Below, in pieces: positions 51,245 through 60,720 of a stretch of 64,000 bases of DNA. Made by a program: the position numbers and the translations under genes. The notes beneath the pieces are model-generated. The model had not been told where the DNA came from. It was given only the letters and a program-made list of their open reading frames with translations, and did no database searches. The stretch lies in NCBI RefSeq assembly GCF_014634745.1, contig NZ_BMBP01000010.1, positions 25,938 through 89,937 of the forward strand, read 5' to 3'. The stretch is from Leuconostoc pseudomesenteroides KCTC 3652 (GTDB taxonomy: Bacteria; Bacillota; Bacilli; Lactobacillales; Lactobacillaceae). Numbering within the stretch: position 1 is the stretch's first letter; each line of letters starts with the position of its first letter.

Positions 51245-52189
51245 ATGACAATTCCGATTATTTTTGATACTGACCCGGGCATTGACGATGCTGCGGCGCT
51301 CAGTATATTACTGACAAATTCTGCTTTTGATGTGCGATTGGTGACGACGGTTGCGGGGAACGTTTCCGTCGATAAAACAACGTTGAATGCGCTGAAATTA
51401 ACGCATTATTTCAATCGACAAGATGTTAAAGTAGCTCGCGGTGCAGAAAAGCCACTCGTCAAGCCATTTAAAGATGCAGCAGCAATTCATGGTGAAAGCG
51501 GCATGCCTGGCTATGATTTTGGCGCATTATCCACTCAAACAATTGCCGACGAAGCAGTTGTGGCCATGCATCAGACCATACAGGCATCACATGAACCGAT
51601 TACGTTGGTTGCGGTTGGGGCATTTACCAATATCGCGATGCTAATACAGCGATTTCCAGACGACTTGCAGAAGATTGAACGATTAGTTATTATGGGTGGC
51701 AGTTTGTCCGGCGGTAATTTGACATCAGTTGCTGAATTTAATGTTTTTACTGATCCGGATGCTGCCAAAATTGTGTTTGAAAGTGGTTTGTCTATTACAA
51801 TGTTAGGTCTTGATGTAACAGAAAAGGCCGTTTTGACAACTGATTCTTTAGCAACATTAGCACAGATCAATGAAACGGGACGAATGCTGTCAGCGTTATT
51901 TGACCACTACGCTGATCACACGGGAACTGGTAAGCCAATGCATGACGTTAATACGTTATATTACTTATTGCACCCCGAAAAATATCAAATGAGGGACATT
52001 TGGATTGACGTGGTGACAAGCGGACCGGCAATTGGTGCGACTGTCGGTGACATTTTACAAAGTACCCATGATACGACAAATACTCATGTGGCACTTGATA
52101 TTGATGGACCAGCGTTTAATGCTTGGTTTTTGTTGATGGTTGCGCAAATCGATGATGCAAATATCAACGCGGGAAAACTTGAAAAATAG
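51245..52189 (+). CDS. Nucleoside hydrolase (inosine-uridine preferring type)
   Basis: A 314-residue enzyme hydrolysing the N-glycosidic bond of ribonucleosides. The Ca2+/ribose-binding motif DTDPGIDDAAAL is at residues 8-19, with GEKPLVKP-type GAEKPLVKPF, the middle LVIMGGSLSGGNLTSVAEFN and MHDVNTLYYLLHP near 240. It is a RihA/B-like enzyme for purine or pyrimidine salvage. The start has AAAGGGG. It is probably transcribed alone, upstream of rsmG. The substrate preference is not resolved. Confidence 0.92.
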   Translation: MTIPIIFDTDPGIDDAAALSILLTNSAFDVRLVTTVAGNVSVDKTTLNALKLTHYFNRQDVKVARGAEKPLVKPFKDAAAIHGESGMPGYDFGALSTQTIADEAVVAMHQTIQASHEPITLVAVGAFTNIAMLIQRFPDDLQKIERLVIMGGSLSGGNLTSVAEFNVFTDPDAAKIVFESGLSITMLGLDVTEKAVLTTDSLATLAQINETGRMLSALFDHYADHTGTGKPMHDVNTLYYLLHPEKYQMRDIWIDVVTSGPAIGATVGDILQSTHDTTNTHVALDIDGPAFNAWFLLMVAQIDDANINAGKLEK

Positions 52190-52266
52190 CCCATTTTTAG
52201 GTATTCTAGTAGTAGTTGAAAATGGCGCTTTTTGTGTGCTGAACTAATTAAAATTGGAGAACACAA

Positions 52267-52986
52267 TTGACAAACGAAGACTTCATGAATGCACTCAAAC
52301 AAGCCGGCATGACATTAACTGATGCGCAATTAGCGCAATTTGAACAATATTATGAATTATTAGTGACAACTAATGCCAGTGTTAATCTGACGGCAATCAC
52401 TGAAAAATCAGAGGTCTATCTCAAACATTTTTATGATTCACTGACAGTTGCATTTTATGAAAAAAACTTGCAGGATGGTGAGCATAGCTTAATTGATATT
52501 GGTACTGGCGCTGGCTTTCCAGCGATACCACTCAAAATTGCCTTTCCAAATCTTAAAATCACCTTGGTGGACGCTTTGCAAAAACGGGTTAAGTTTTTAC
52601 AAACCGTTGTCGACGAGCTTAAGTTAAGCGACGTTACTATTGTTCATGGGCGTGCTGAGGATATCGGACAAAACCCAACGTTCAGGGAGCAATTTGATTA
52701 TGCAACAGCGCGTGCTGTTGCACGGACAAGCGTATTGGCCGAGTATACGTTGCCATTTGTCCACATTGGTGGTGAATTTCTAGTCATGAAAGGTGCAGCA
52801 GCCCAACAAGAGTTGGCTGATGGGCAAAAGGCGTTGCAAACGCTAGGCGGTAAATTACGTGATGAATACGCGTTTGAATTGCCTAATGGTGATTCACGAT
52901 TTATACAAATTGTTGATAAAGTGACTAAAACACCTAAGAAGTATCCGCGCCAAGCGGGTACGCCAAGTAAAAAACCAATTGCTTAA
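52267..52986 (+). CDS. rsmG: 16S rRNA (guanine-N7)-methyltransferase
   Basis: Methylates G527 of 16S rRNA using SAM. The 239-residue protein shows NLTAITEKSEVYLKHFYDSL, the SAM loop LIDIGTGAGFPAIPLKIAFP, then TLVDALQKRVKFLQTVVDEL and FDYATARAVARTSVLAEYTL. The start is TTG at 52267 with GGAG upstream; the ATG at 52285 is too far. It precedes parA and parB as in the conserved rsmG-soj-spo0J order near the replication origin of Firmicutes. Confidence 0.95.
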   Translation: MTNEDFMNALKQAGMTLTDAQLAQFEQYYELLVTTNASVNLTAITEKSEVYLKHFYDSLTVAFYEKNLQDGEHSLIDIGTGAGFPAIPLKIAFPNLKITLVDALQKRVKFLQTVVDELKLSDVTIVHGRAEDIGQNPTFREQFDYATARAVARTSVLAEYTLPFVHIGGEFLVMKGAAAQQELADGQKALQTLGGKLRDEYAFELPNGDSRFIQIVDKVTKTPKKYPRQAGTPSKKPIA

Positions 52987-53008
52987 ACTAAAATAGGAGG
53001 CGCCTAAA

Positions 53009-53770
53009 ATGGCACAAATAATTGCATTAGCCAATCAAAAAGGTGGTGTTGGTAAGACCACTACAAGTATCAATTTAGGCGCAGCATTAGCACAAGCTGG
53101 GCAGCGTGTCTTATTGGTTGATATTGATGCGCAAGGTAATGCGACTAGTGGATCTGGCGTTGATAAATCAGCTTTAACAGTTGATAGTTATGACGTTATC
53201 GTTGAGCAAACACCGTTGCATGATGTTATTATTCCAACGGATAATTATGATTTAGTGCCCGCTACCATTCAATTATCAGGCGCTGAAATCGAATTATCAA
53301 ATCAAGAAAAACGTGAATACCGCTTGAAAACAGCACTTGAAAAAGTACGTGATGATTATGACTTTATCTTGATTGATAATCCACCAGCTTTAGGATTGTT
53401 AACTGTCAATGCGTTTACGGCAGCAGATGCTATTCTCATTCCTGTACAAACTGAATTTTACGCCTTAGAAGGGTTGGGCCAATTGTTGAATACAATTGAG
53501 CTGGTTCGCCAGCAATTCAATCCAGAGTTAGATGTTGCCGGGATTTTATTGACAATGTATGACGGACGCACGAATTTGGCTAAGCAGGTTGCGCAAGAGG
53601 TGCGTAATTACTTTGATGACAAAGTCTATGAGACAATCATCCCAAGAACAGTTCGTTTGAGCGAGGCGCCATCTTATGGACAAGCAATCATTGATTTTGA
53701 TCCAAGAAGTGTTGGTGCTCAAGTTTACAATGATCTGGCACAGGAGGTCTTGAAGCAATATGGCAAATAA
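53009..53770 (+). CDS. parA: Chromosome partitioning ATPase ParA/Soj
   Basis: A 253-residue deviant Walker A ATPase: ANQKGGVGKTTTSINLGAAL at the start, IDAQGNATSG, and IDNPPALGLLTVNAFTAADA. It drives segregation of origin regions with ParB and controls DnaA. An AGGAGG ribosome site precedes the ATG; the stop lies in the parB start region (11-nt overlap), typical of the par operon. The length is normal for Soj. Confidence 0.96.
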   Translation: MAQIIALANQKGGVGKTTTSINLGAALAQAGQRVLLVDIDAQGNATSGSGVDKSALTVDSYDVIVEQTPLHDVIIPTDNYDLVPATIQLSGAEIELSNQEKREYRLKTALEKVRDDYDFILIDNPPALGLLTVNAFTAADAILIPVQTEFYALEGLGQLLNTIELVRQQFNPELDVAGILLTMYDGRTNLAKQVAQEVRNYFDDKVYETIIPRTVRLSEAPSYGQAIIDFDPRSVGAQVYNDLAQEVLKQYGK

Positions 53771-54668
53771 AAAAGGTGGCCTTGGAAAAGGCATGAGTTC
53801 ACTATTTGGCGCCAATAATGTGTCAAAATCAGCAGTTGAACATACAAAATCTGCAACAAAAGAGCCGACTGCAACCGAGAATGTTGTGCAGCTTAACTTG
53901 AGTGCTATAAAGCCTAATCCATTTCAACCACGCCGTCATTTTGACGAGACGAAGTTACAGGAATTGGCAACGTCGGTTCAAGATAGCGGTGTTTTAACAC
54001 CGATTATCGTTCGTGAAGACGGTAAAAGCTATCAAATTATTGCTGGTGAACGACGTGTACGCGCTTCACGATTAGCTAAATTAACCACTATACCAGCTAT
54101 TGTGCGTCAGGTTGATGATGACACGATGGCAGCCGTGGCACTAATTGAAAACTTACAGCGTGATGATTTGAATGTCATTGAAGAAGCGCAAGCATTTGAT
54201 GCTTTAATGACAAGATTGTCACTTAGCCAAGCTCAACTTGCTGAAAAAGTTGGTAAAGATAGAGCAACTGTGGCCAATGCATTGCGATTGTTAAAGTTAC
54301 CAGAAAATGTCCAAACATTGTTACAAGATGGTGAATTATCAATGGGACAGGCAAGAGCTTTGTTGGGTTTAAAGAAAAAATCACAAATTGACAAGGTTGT
54401 TGCCACAATTATGGCGCGTGGATTAAATGTCCGTCAAGTCGAAGCATTAGTTAAACAAATCAATGAAGCTGGTGACGAGCCTGCTGCCTCTGAAAAGCCA
54501 CAAATTTCACCCTTCATTGCGGCAGTTGCCACACAACTAGAAGAGAAATTTGGCACAAAAGTTAAAGTCAACACAGCCACCAAAGGGAATGGCAAAATTG
54601 AAATTAACTATGTTTCAAATGATGATTTGAGTCGCATTTTAGCATTATTAAATATCGAGGTAGATTAA
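53760..54668 (+). CDS. parB: ParB/Spo0J partition and CTP-switch protein
   Basis: A 302-residue ParB protein. Order: N-terminal ParA-contact lysine-rich region (NKKGGLGKGMSSLFG), CTPase/arm domain with AIKPNPFQPRRHFDE and AGERRVRASRLAK, helix-turn-helix near 165-190 (LSQAQLAEKVGKDRATVANA) and a C-terminal dimerisation domain. It nucleates on parS and spreads by CTP binding. It overlaps parA by 11 nt; the DUF951 gene starts at its stop (ATGG at 54668). I found no perfect parS in the window. Confidence 0.96.
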   Translation: MANKKGGLGKGMSSLFGANNVSKSAVEHTKSATKEPTATENVVQLNLSAIKPNPFQPRRHFDETKLQELATSVQDSGVLTPIIVREDGKSYQIIAGERRVRASRLAKLTTIPAIVRQVDDDTMAAVALIENLQRDDLNVIEEAQAFDALMTRLSLSQAQLAEKVGKDRATVANALRLLKLPENVQTLLQDGELSMGQARALLGLKKKSQIDKVVATIMARGLNVRQVEALVKQINEAGDEPAASEKPQISPFIAAVATQLEEKFGTKVKVNTATKGNGKIEINYVSNDDLSRILALLNIEVD

Positions 54669-54877
54669 TGGCAACACCATTAACATACAATTTACATGAC
54701 ATTGTTGAAATGAAAAAACCACATGCTTGTGGTGCCAATGCTTGGGAAATTACGCGTGTTGGCGCAGATATTAAATTATCTTGTACAAAATGTGGACGTG
54801 GGATTATGATGTCACGTTTTGATTTTAACAAACGATTGAAAAAAATACTTGAAGAAGCAAGTCAGAAAGAAGATTAA
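54668..54877 (+). CDS. DUF951 zinc-ribbon-like small protein
   Basis: A 69-residue protein, starting MATPLTYNLHDIVEMKKPHA. It has KPHACGANAWEITRVGADIK then LSCTKCGRGIMMSR: one cysteine plus a CxxC pair with a beta-hairpin, the typical DUF951 pattern. It is conserved in Firmicutes between parB and ychF, with likely nucleic-acid-related function that remains unproven. Start and stop overlap neighbours (1 nt with parB, 1 nt before ychF), so it is in the same operon. Confidence 0.9.
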   Translation: MATPLTYNLHDIVEMKKPHACGANAWEITRVGADIKLSCTKCGRGIMMSRFDFNKRLKKILEEASQKED

Positions 54878-54878
54878 C

Positions 54879-55979
54879 ATGGCACTTACTGCTGGAATCG
54901 TCGGCCTTCCAAACGTCGGCAAATCAACATTATTTAACGCAATTACGAAAGCTGGTGCAGAAATGGCCAACTATCCTTTTGCGACGATTGAGCCCAACGT
55001 TGGTATGGTAGAAGTACCAGACGAGCGTTTGGCAAGCATTCAAGCCATTGAACCTGCTGATAAAGTTATCCCAACAACTTTTGAATTCACAGATATTGCT
55101 GGTATTGTTAAAGGCGCCTCACAAGGTGAGGGATTAGGGAATAAATTCCTAGAAAACATTCGTCAAGTGAATGCCATTGTGCACGTGGTTCGCGCTTTTG
55201 ACGGTGATGAAATTATTCATGTTAATGGTGTTGTTAATCCGTTGGATGACATTGAAACAATTAACACTGAGCTGATTTTGGCCGACCTTGAAACGGTTGA
55301 CAAGCGTTATGCCAAGGTAGCTCGCGCAGCTAAGGGCAGCGATAAGGCTGCTAAAGCTGAATTTGCAGTCCTTGAAAAATTAAAGCCAGCACTAGAAGCA
55401 GGACAATCCGCTCGAACAGTTGCGTTTAACGATGATGAACAAAAAATTGTCAAAGGCTTGTTCTTATTGACTACAAAACCTGTTTTGTATGTTGCTAATT
55501 TGGCTGAAGAGGATATGGCTGATCCTGAATCTTCAAAGTACTTTAATGAAATCAAAACGTTTGCTAATAGCGAAGGTGCTGATGTCATTGGTTTGTCAGC
55601 AAGTGCAGAAGAAGAAATTGCCGAACTACCAGATGATGAACGTGCTGAATTTTTGGAGATGGCTGGGGTTGATGAGCCTGGATTGAATAAGTTGATTCGA
55701 GCAGCCTATCATTTGCTTGATTTGCGGACTTTCTTCACAGCTGGTGGTAAAGAAACACGTGCTTGGACTTTTAGAGCAGGTGCCAAGGCGCCACAAGCTG
55801 CTGGTGTCATTCATTCTGATTTTGAACGTGGCTTTATTCGCGCTGAAACGATTAGTTTTGACGACTTAGATGCTTTAGGCTCAGTTAAAGCAGTGAAAGA
55901 AGCCGGAAAACTGCGCTCAGAAGGTAAGGAATATGTCGTGCAAGACGGCGATATTATCGAGTTCCGATTTAACGTTTAA
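54879..55979 (+). CDS. ychF: Redox-regulated ATPase YchF/OLA1
   Basis: A 366-residue Obg-related P-loop ATPase (ATP preferred over GTP): G1 GLPNVGKSTLFNAI, G3 FTDIAGIVKGASQGEGLGN, a modified G4 region (VANLAEED), and a C-terminal TGS domain (FRAGAKAPQAAGVIHSDFER, then VVQDGDIIEFRFNV). It associates with ribosomes and modulates stress responses. It starts 1 nt after the DUF951 stop with a weak ribosome site, consistent with coupling. Confidence 0.96.
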   Translation: MALTAGIVGLPNVGKSTLFNAITKAGAEMANYPFATIEPNVGMVEVPDERLASIQAIEPADKVIPTTFEFTDIAGIVKGASQGEGLGNKFLENIRQVNAIVHVVRAFDGDEIIHVNGVVNPLDDIETINTELILADLETVDKRYAKVARAAKGSDKAAKAEFAVLEKLKPALEAGQSARTVAFNDDEQKIVKGLFLLTTKPVLYVANLAEEDMADPESSKYFNEIKTFANSEGADVIGLSASAEEEIAELPDDERAEFLEMAGVDEPGLNKLIRAAYHLLDLRTFFTAGGKETRAWTFRAGAKAPQAAGVIHSDFERGFIRAETISFDDLDALGSVKAVKEAGKLRSEGKEYVVQDGDIIEFRFNV

Positions 55980-56030
55980 TCAATATAAAGGTGCACTCGC
56001 ACCGTACATAACCTAGGGAGGCAACAACGC

Positions 56031-56726
56031 ATGTCAGAAAATCGTGAATTAACGAAAAAAAATCAGGATTTTATGTTCCAATTAAAAAAACTATTGGCTC
56101 AAAATACAAAATTAGATGGTGAAAAAATAGACGCCATTGTATCAGAGGTAGAAGCTAAACTTTTGGCAACACAAGGGCAAGGACAAACTGCGACGCAATT
56201 GTTTGGTACACCAACACAAGCTGTTCAACAGTATCTTGATCCTAAAAAGACAGCTAAAAAACTTTTTGATTTCAAATTTAGTACCTTAGCGATTGATACA
56301 TCATTAGCCATATTTATGTTATTTGCTTTAGTCTTTGGTTTGACACTGTTTTTCTCAAAGAACAATCGTAATCAAGGCGCAGGAATTATTTCTTTGTTGC
56401 TGATTGCCGGACTGGGTGGGTCGATTTATACAGCAGTGGTTTTGAAGTTAACACCTAACCCAAAAGCACCTGAACAAACTAATTCTCGTAGCCGTCGCTG
56501 GGGTTACCTTATTGCTGCGATGGTAGCTTGGATTTTAGGATTCGTCGTTTTGGGTATGTTGCCAGCTGTTATTAACCCAACATTGCCTGCGATTGTCTAT
56601 ATTGTCTTGGCGGCCGTTGCTTATCTTGCCTTCCGTTGGAATCGTCAACGCGCTGGCTTAAAGGGTGGTTTCTTCGCCATTAGTCAATTATCACAACAAG
56701 CGCGCTTAGAAGCTGCGCAAAAGTAA
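56031..56726 (+). CDS. DUF1129 family membrane protein
   Basis: A 231-residue protein with a soluble N-terminal helical part (ENRELTKKNQDFMFQLKKLL; EKIDAIVSEVEAKLLATQGQ) and four C-terminal transmembrane helices (about 85-110, 112-135, 158-178, 182-202). It matches DUF1129, a Firmicutes family of unknown function usually next to ychF. A perfect AGGGAGG site supports the start at 56031. It is followed 18 nt later by the response regulator gene. Its role is unknown; it may be linked to envelope sensing. Confidence 0.85.
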   Translation: MSENRELTKKNQDFMFQLKKLLAQNTKLDGEKIDAIVSEVEAKLLATQGQGQTATQLFGTPTQAVQQYLDPKKTAKKLFDFKFSTLAIDTSLAIFMLFALVFGLTLFFSKNNRNQGAGIISLLLIAGLGGSIYTAVVLKLTPNPKAPEQTNSRSRRWGYLIAAMVAWILGFVVLGMLPAVINPTLPAIVYIVLAAVAYLAFRWNRQRAGLKGGFFAISQLSQQARLEAAQK

Positions 56727-56744
56727 TTGAAAGGAAATTGAACC

Positions 56745-57437
56745 ATGAAAATTCTAGTCGTTGATGATGATCTCGAAATTGCAGAGTTATTAGAAATTTA
56801 TTTAAAAAATGAAGGCTATGACCCAATTATGGCCGGTGATGGCAAAGAAGCAATGTCAAAGCTGAACACAAACCCAGACATCGCCTTGATGATTTTAGAC
56901 GTGATGATGCCAAATATGAATGGTCTAGAAGTTGTCAAAGCGGTACGTAAGGATAGTCGTATTCCAATTTTGATGTTGTCAGCTAAGTCAGGTGACATGG
57001 ATAAAATTCAGGGATTGATCACAGGTGCTGACGATTATGTTACTAAACCATTCAATCCACTGGAAGTAATGGCGCGCGTTAGGTCACTCTTGCGTCGTGC
57101 AGAAAATGCTGTACAAGACCAAACACCCGACGTGTTAGACATTGGGTCACTTGTTATCAACAAAGATAGCCATGAAGTCAAAACTTCAGACGGTGATTTG
57201 GTCAATTTAACAGCATTAGAATTTGGTATTTTGTACTTATTAGCTTCTCATCCTAATCGTGTTTTCTCAGCTGATGATATTTTTGAGCGTGTTTGGCAAC
57301 AAGAATCGGTTGTATCAGCAAAAACAGTTATGGTGCACGTTTCTCATTTGCGTGACAAAATTGAAGAAGCAACTAATGGTGACCAAGTCATCCAAACAGT
57401 TTGGGGTGTTGGTTATAAAATTGAAGTGAACCAATGA
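56745..57437 (+). CDS. OmpR/PhoB-family response regulator
   Basis: A 230-residue regulator: receiver domain with D52 in LDVMMPNMNG, acidic pocket DDD at residues 7-9, Lys in VTKPFNPLEV; and a winged-helix Trans_reg_C domain (about 130-228, TALEFGILYLLASHPNRVFS, VMVHVSHLRDKIEE). It is of the VanR-like group by its company. The kinase gene starts inside its last codons (ATGA overlap). Confidence 0.95.
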   Translation: MKILVVDDDLEIAELLEIYLKNEGYDPIMAGDGKEAMSKLNTNPDIALMILDVMMPNMNGLEVVKAVRKDSRIPILMLSAKSGDMDKIQGLITGADDYVTKPFNPLEVMARVRSLLRRAENAVQDQTPDVLDIGSLVINKDSHEVKTSDGDLVNLTALEFGILYLLASHPNRVFSADDIFERVWQQESVVSAKTVMVHVSHLRDKIEEATNGDQVIQTVWGVGYKIEVNQ

Positions 57438-58546
57438 AAAAAATAGCGATATTTTTTAAACATAATCGCACAAAAAATTATTATATCATCGTTACTTTGC
57501 TGTTGCTTTGCCTATATAGTTGGACAACTATGACAGGGTTTGATGCTTTAGCGCAGCGAGTTAATAGATTTTCCAGTAATACTTGGCAGGTACTGGAATT
57601 TTTTGTATTTGTACTAGGTAATTTTGCAATTATTATCGTTCAGTATGTTAAGTGGCGACGAGATGAAAGTTTGTTGCGATTAATTAGGGAATTACGACAA
57701 ATATCTGCCGACAATGCGGATATGGCTATTGATTGGCACGCTACGTATGCGCCCAAAACGCAAGCGCTGATTGATGTTTCTAACACGATTGCGACTAACA
57801 CGCGACGTATTCGAGAAGAAGAACGCGCTAGTGAACGCTCTAAAGATGAAATGATTACCAATATTTCACATGATTTGCGTACGCCATTAACAGCGATTAT
57901 TGGTTACCTCGGATTGGTAGAAATGGGTGAAAATCTCAGCGACGATAACCGCAAAAAGTATATTCATACGGCTTATGATAAATCCAATCAAATGAAAGTG
58001 TTGGTTGAGGATCTATTTGAATTTTCCAAGACACAGGCTCAAGATGCGTCTTTGAATCTCACATCATTAAGTTTAAGTGATTTGTTTGGTCAATTATTAG
58101 CGAGCTACGAACTTGAAGCACAGGAAAAAAATATTAAGTTGACGCAATTAACCAATCCAGAGATGATTGTGATTGAAGCTGATTCTGATAAGTTAGCGCG
58201 TGTGTTGATGAATTTAATTACGAATGCTTTTAAGTACGGTGATGGCGCCACGTTTATTAAGTTAACAGCTCAAGTACGAGATGAGAATGTTGAGATTCGT
58301 GTGATTAACGACGGCGCTAAAATTCCGGGGGATGCGCTAGATGATATTTTTGATCGCTTTTATCGCGTAGAAAGTTCTCGTAATAGTAAAACAGGGGGAA
58401 CGGGGCTTGGCCTCGCGATTGTTAAAGGTATTGTGACACAGCATCATGGTCTTGTGTCTGCTGAATCAGATGATGATTTAACAACTTTTGTCATTAGTCT
58501 CCCGCTCAAACAAAAGGGAGTAAGTTATGAAGAGAAACCAAACTAA
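57434..58546 (+). CDS. Sensor histidine kinase (VanS-like)
   Basis: A 370-residue membrane kinase with two transmembrane helices (about 17-37 and 52-72) and a very short extracellular loop, then the dimerisation H-box ITNISHDLRTPLTAIIGYLG (His146), N-box LARVLMNLITNAFKYGDGA, DxG DGAKIPGDALD and G2 TGGTGLGLAIVKG. The tiny sensing loop suggests detection within the membrane. It overlaps the response regulator by 4 nt, and the D-alanyl-D-alanine carboxypeptidase gene by 20 nt, which links it to wall remodelling as with VanRS. Confidence 0.94.
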   Translation: MKKIAIFFKHNRTKNYYIIVTLLLLCLYSWTTMTGFDALAQRVNRFSSNTWQVLEFFVFVLGNFAIIIVQYVKWRRDESLLRLIRELRQISADNADMAIDWHATYAPKTQALIDVSNTIATNTRRIREEERASERSKDEMITNISHDLRTPLTAIIGYLGLVEMGENLSDDNRKKYIHTAYDKSNQMKVLVEDLFEFSKTQAQDASLNLTSLSLSDLFGQLLASYELEAQEKNIKLTQLTNPEMIVIEADSDKLARVLMNLITNAFKYGDGATFIKLTAQVRDENVEIRVINDGAKIPGDALDDIFDRFYRVESSRNSKTGGTGLGLAIVKGIVTQHHGLVSAESDDDLTTFVISLPLKQKGVSYEEKPN

Positions 58547-59831
58547 GCTAATAATTGCCGGAGTAGTTATTTTACTGATTGGTGCAATTGTTGGGCTATC
58601 AACGACTAAAAAAGATGTTTCAAAGCCAACGAATGTCAAACATGTGACTGATAAACCAATCAATTTGAGTGTCAATGCCACTTCAGCAGTTGTAATTGAC
58701 GCAAAAACTGGTCAAGTACTTGGTGTCAAAAATGCTGATAAACAGGTATCGATTGCTTCGCAGACCAAAATGTTGACAGCTTATGGTGTCTTACAAGGCA
58801 TTAAGTCTGGCAAAATTAAATGGACAACTAAAGTACCGATTACAAGTAAATCAGATTTATCTGATCAGGACAGCCATCTGTTTTCTCATATCGCCGTGAA
58901 GGCTGGCGATAAATTATCTGTCAAAGAATTATATGACGTTATGTTTGCTAATTCTGCTAATGATGCTGCATTTGCACTAGGTGAGTTTATGACGCCTAAA
59001 GGTAAAACAACTCAGCAAGCCTTACAAATGTGGGCAAAGTCACTACATTTAACCGGTTCTCAGTGGTACAATTCTGCTGGTCAAGTCAACGGTGATGCCT
59101 TTGAAAATCAAATTAAGAGTGCTCCAAAGACTGCTGCCAATCATGCGACGGCGAAACAACTTGCAATGATTGCCAAAGCAGATTTGGCATTGGACCCAAC
59201 ATTGCGGAAATTATCTGAAAAACTGACTGTTTCGTATCATTTAACGCCGTCCTATGTGGTAACAGACAAAACTGACTATTGGCAATTGATGACACAAACA
59301 ATGCCAAAACTGTCTAATCCAAACAAACTGGTAATTGAAGGGCTAAAAACCGGCTCAACACCTGAATCTGGCGCAGCATTTACAGGTATTATTAAGGATC
59401 AGAATGGGCATGAGTTTATCACTGTTGTCAATGGTGCCGGGGATTATATGGATGAAAAAACGCGTTATCAAGCTACTTTGGATGTGGTCAATGAAGTATT
59501 AGCCAAAAAGCAAGGGCACACATTTACAAGTAATCAAACAATACAAAATATAAAATTTAAAGCATTAAAGAAGACTGAAGTTCCAGTTAAATTGGCGGAA
59601 ACCAAAACTTTTTGGACAAGTAAAAAAACGCAACTTAAATTATCGAATTTGAGTGTGAATACTAAGCTTGCCAAGCTAAATAAAAATCAAACGATTGGGT
59701 ATATCAGTCCTGCGTTAGACGCCCAATATTTACCTTATACTTCAAAAACTGACAAACAATTAATTGTAAAATCTGGTGTTAAAGGCACGCAAGCCAACTG
59801 GTTTGTGAGACTTTGGCGCAATCTGTTTTAG
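58527..59831 (+). CDS. D-alanyl-D-alanine carboxypeptidase (PBP5-like)
   Basis: A 434-residue serine D,D-carboxypeptidase trimming the terminal D-Ala of peptidoglycan stem peptides. It has a signal anchor (about 8-28), catalytic SQTK at 78-81 (SxxK), SAN at 143-145 and KTG at 274-276, and a C-terminal all-beta domain (about 320-434). The end does not show the amphipathic anchor of classic PBP5. The ATG at 58527 has GGGAGTAAG and lies inside the kinase gene's end (20-nt overlap), so the three genes are one operon. Confidence 0.93.
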   Translation: MKRNQTKLIIAGVVILLIGAIVGLSTTKKDVSKPTNVKHVTDKPINLSVNATSAVVIDAKTGQVLGVKNADKQVSIASQTKMLTAYGVLQGIKSGKIKWTTKVPITSKSDLSDQDSHLFSHIAVKAGDKLSVKELYDVMFANSANDAAFALGEFMTPKGKTTQQALQMWAKSLHLTGSQWYNSAGQVNGDAFENQIKSAPKTAANHATAKQLAMIAKADLALDPTLRKLSEKLTVSYHLTPSYVVTDKTDYWQLMTQTMPKLSNPNKLVIEGLKTGSTPESGAAFTGIIKDQNGHEFITVVNGAGDYMDEKTRYQATLDVVNEVLAKKQGHTFTSNQTIQNIKFKALKKTEVPVKLAETKTFWTSKKTQLKLSNLSVNTKLAKLNKNQTIGYISPALDAQYLPYTSKTDKQLIVKSGVKGTQANWFVRLWRNLF

Positions 59832-59844
59832 GGGTAGACAAAGC

Positions 59845-59869
59845 AATCGATCGAAAGATCGATTTTTTT
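59845..59869 (+). terminator. Terminator of the two-component/carboxypeptidase operon
   Basis: AATCGATC (59845-59852), loop GAAA, GATCGATT (59857-59864), T run to 59869. Confidence 0.92.
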
Positions 59870-59890
59870 GTGACTATTCAAAGTGTGACC

Positions 59891-59947
59891 TTGTTATTCC
59901 GTTAAAATAATGCTATTATATTGGTATAGACCAAAGCGGTATAGACC
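59891..59947 (+). promoter_or_regulatory. nagB promoter with two NagR-type operators
   Basis: TTGTTA (59891-59896), 17 nt, TATTAT (59914-59919). Directly after lie two palindromes, TTGGTATAGACCAA (59921-59934) and GGTATAGACC (59938-59947), matching the dre sites of the GntR-type repressor NagR/YvoA. The repressor is not encoded in this window. Confidence 0.9.
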
Positions 59948-59969
59948 AATTAAGAATGGAGACCACATC

Positions 59970-60671
59970 ATGAATATTATCAAAGTTAAAAACGCTGACG
60001 AAGGTGCTCAAAAGGCATTTGAAATTTATCAGAATGTGATTAAAGGCGGGGCAAAAGTGTTAGGCTTGGCAACAGGTTCTTCACCAATTGCATTATATGA
60101 TCGTTTAACAGCAAGTGATTTAGATTTTTCAAATATGACATCAGTCAACTTGGATGAATATTTGGGATTAGATGGTGATAATGACCAAAGTTATCGTTAT
60201 TTTATGAATCAACATCTCTTTAATCAAAAACCTTTCAAACATTCTTATGTTCCTGACGGCAAAAGTGGCGATCATGAAGCAGCAGCTAAAGCATACGATC
60301 AAATTATTGCGGAAAATCCTATCGACTTACAATTACTAGGGATTGGTCGCAATGGACATATTGGTTTTAACGAGCCGGGAACATCTTTTGACTCAACAAC
60401 GCATATTGTTGATTTAACGCAATCTACAATCGATGCAAATGCACGCTTCTTTGAAAAAGAATCTGACGTGCCAACACAAGCTATTTCAATGGGGATTGCG
60501 TCAGTTATGTCAGCTAAACAAATCCTGTTAGTAGCTTATGGTGACAGTAAGGCAGAGGCAATTGCTGCGACCGTTAATGGCCCAGTATCTGAAACCGTGC
60601 CTGCTTCTGTTCTACAAAATCACGAAAATGTTACAATTATTGTTGATGAGGCAGCAGCGTCAAAGTTGTGA
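59970..60671 (+). CDS. nagB: Glucosamine-6-phosphate deaminase
   Basis: Converts glucosamine-6-P to fructose-6-P and ammonia, feeding amino sugars into central metabolism. The 233-residue protein (shorter than the E. coli enzyme, typical of Firmicutes) shows [16 protein letters not shown], the [12 protein letters not shown] loop (catalytic Asp) and [15 protein letters not shown] (His). The ATG at 59970 has GGAG. Regulation by NagR-type operators fits amino sugar induction. pgi follows 49 nt later, supplying the next step. Confidence 0.96.
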   Translation: MNIIKVKNADEGAQKAFEIYQNVIKGGAKVLGLATGSSPIALYDRLTASDLDFSNMTSVNLDEYLGLDGDNDQSYRYFMNQHLFNQKPFKHSYVPDGKSGDHEAAAKAYDQIIAENPIDLQLLGIGRNGHIGFNEPGTSFDSTTHIVDLTQSTIDANARFFEKESDVPTQAISMGIASVMSAKQILLVAYGDSKAEAIAATVNGPVSETVPASVLQNHENVTIIVDEAAASKL

Positions 60672-60720
60672 TAAAATAATAGTGAAAACGATTTCATAAT
60701 GTTAATAATAGGAGCGAAAA

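Noticed and set aside
52986..54680. A parS site near parAB
   Set aside because: I looked for TGTTTCACGTGAAACA and close variants in the window and found none by eye; a computed search would be needed to exclude weaker sites.
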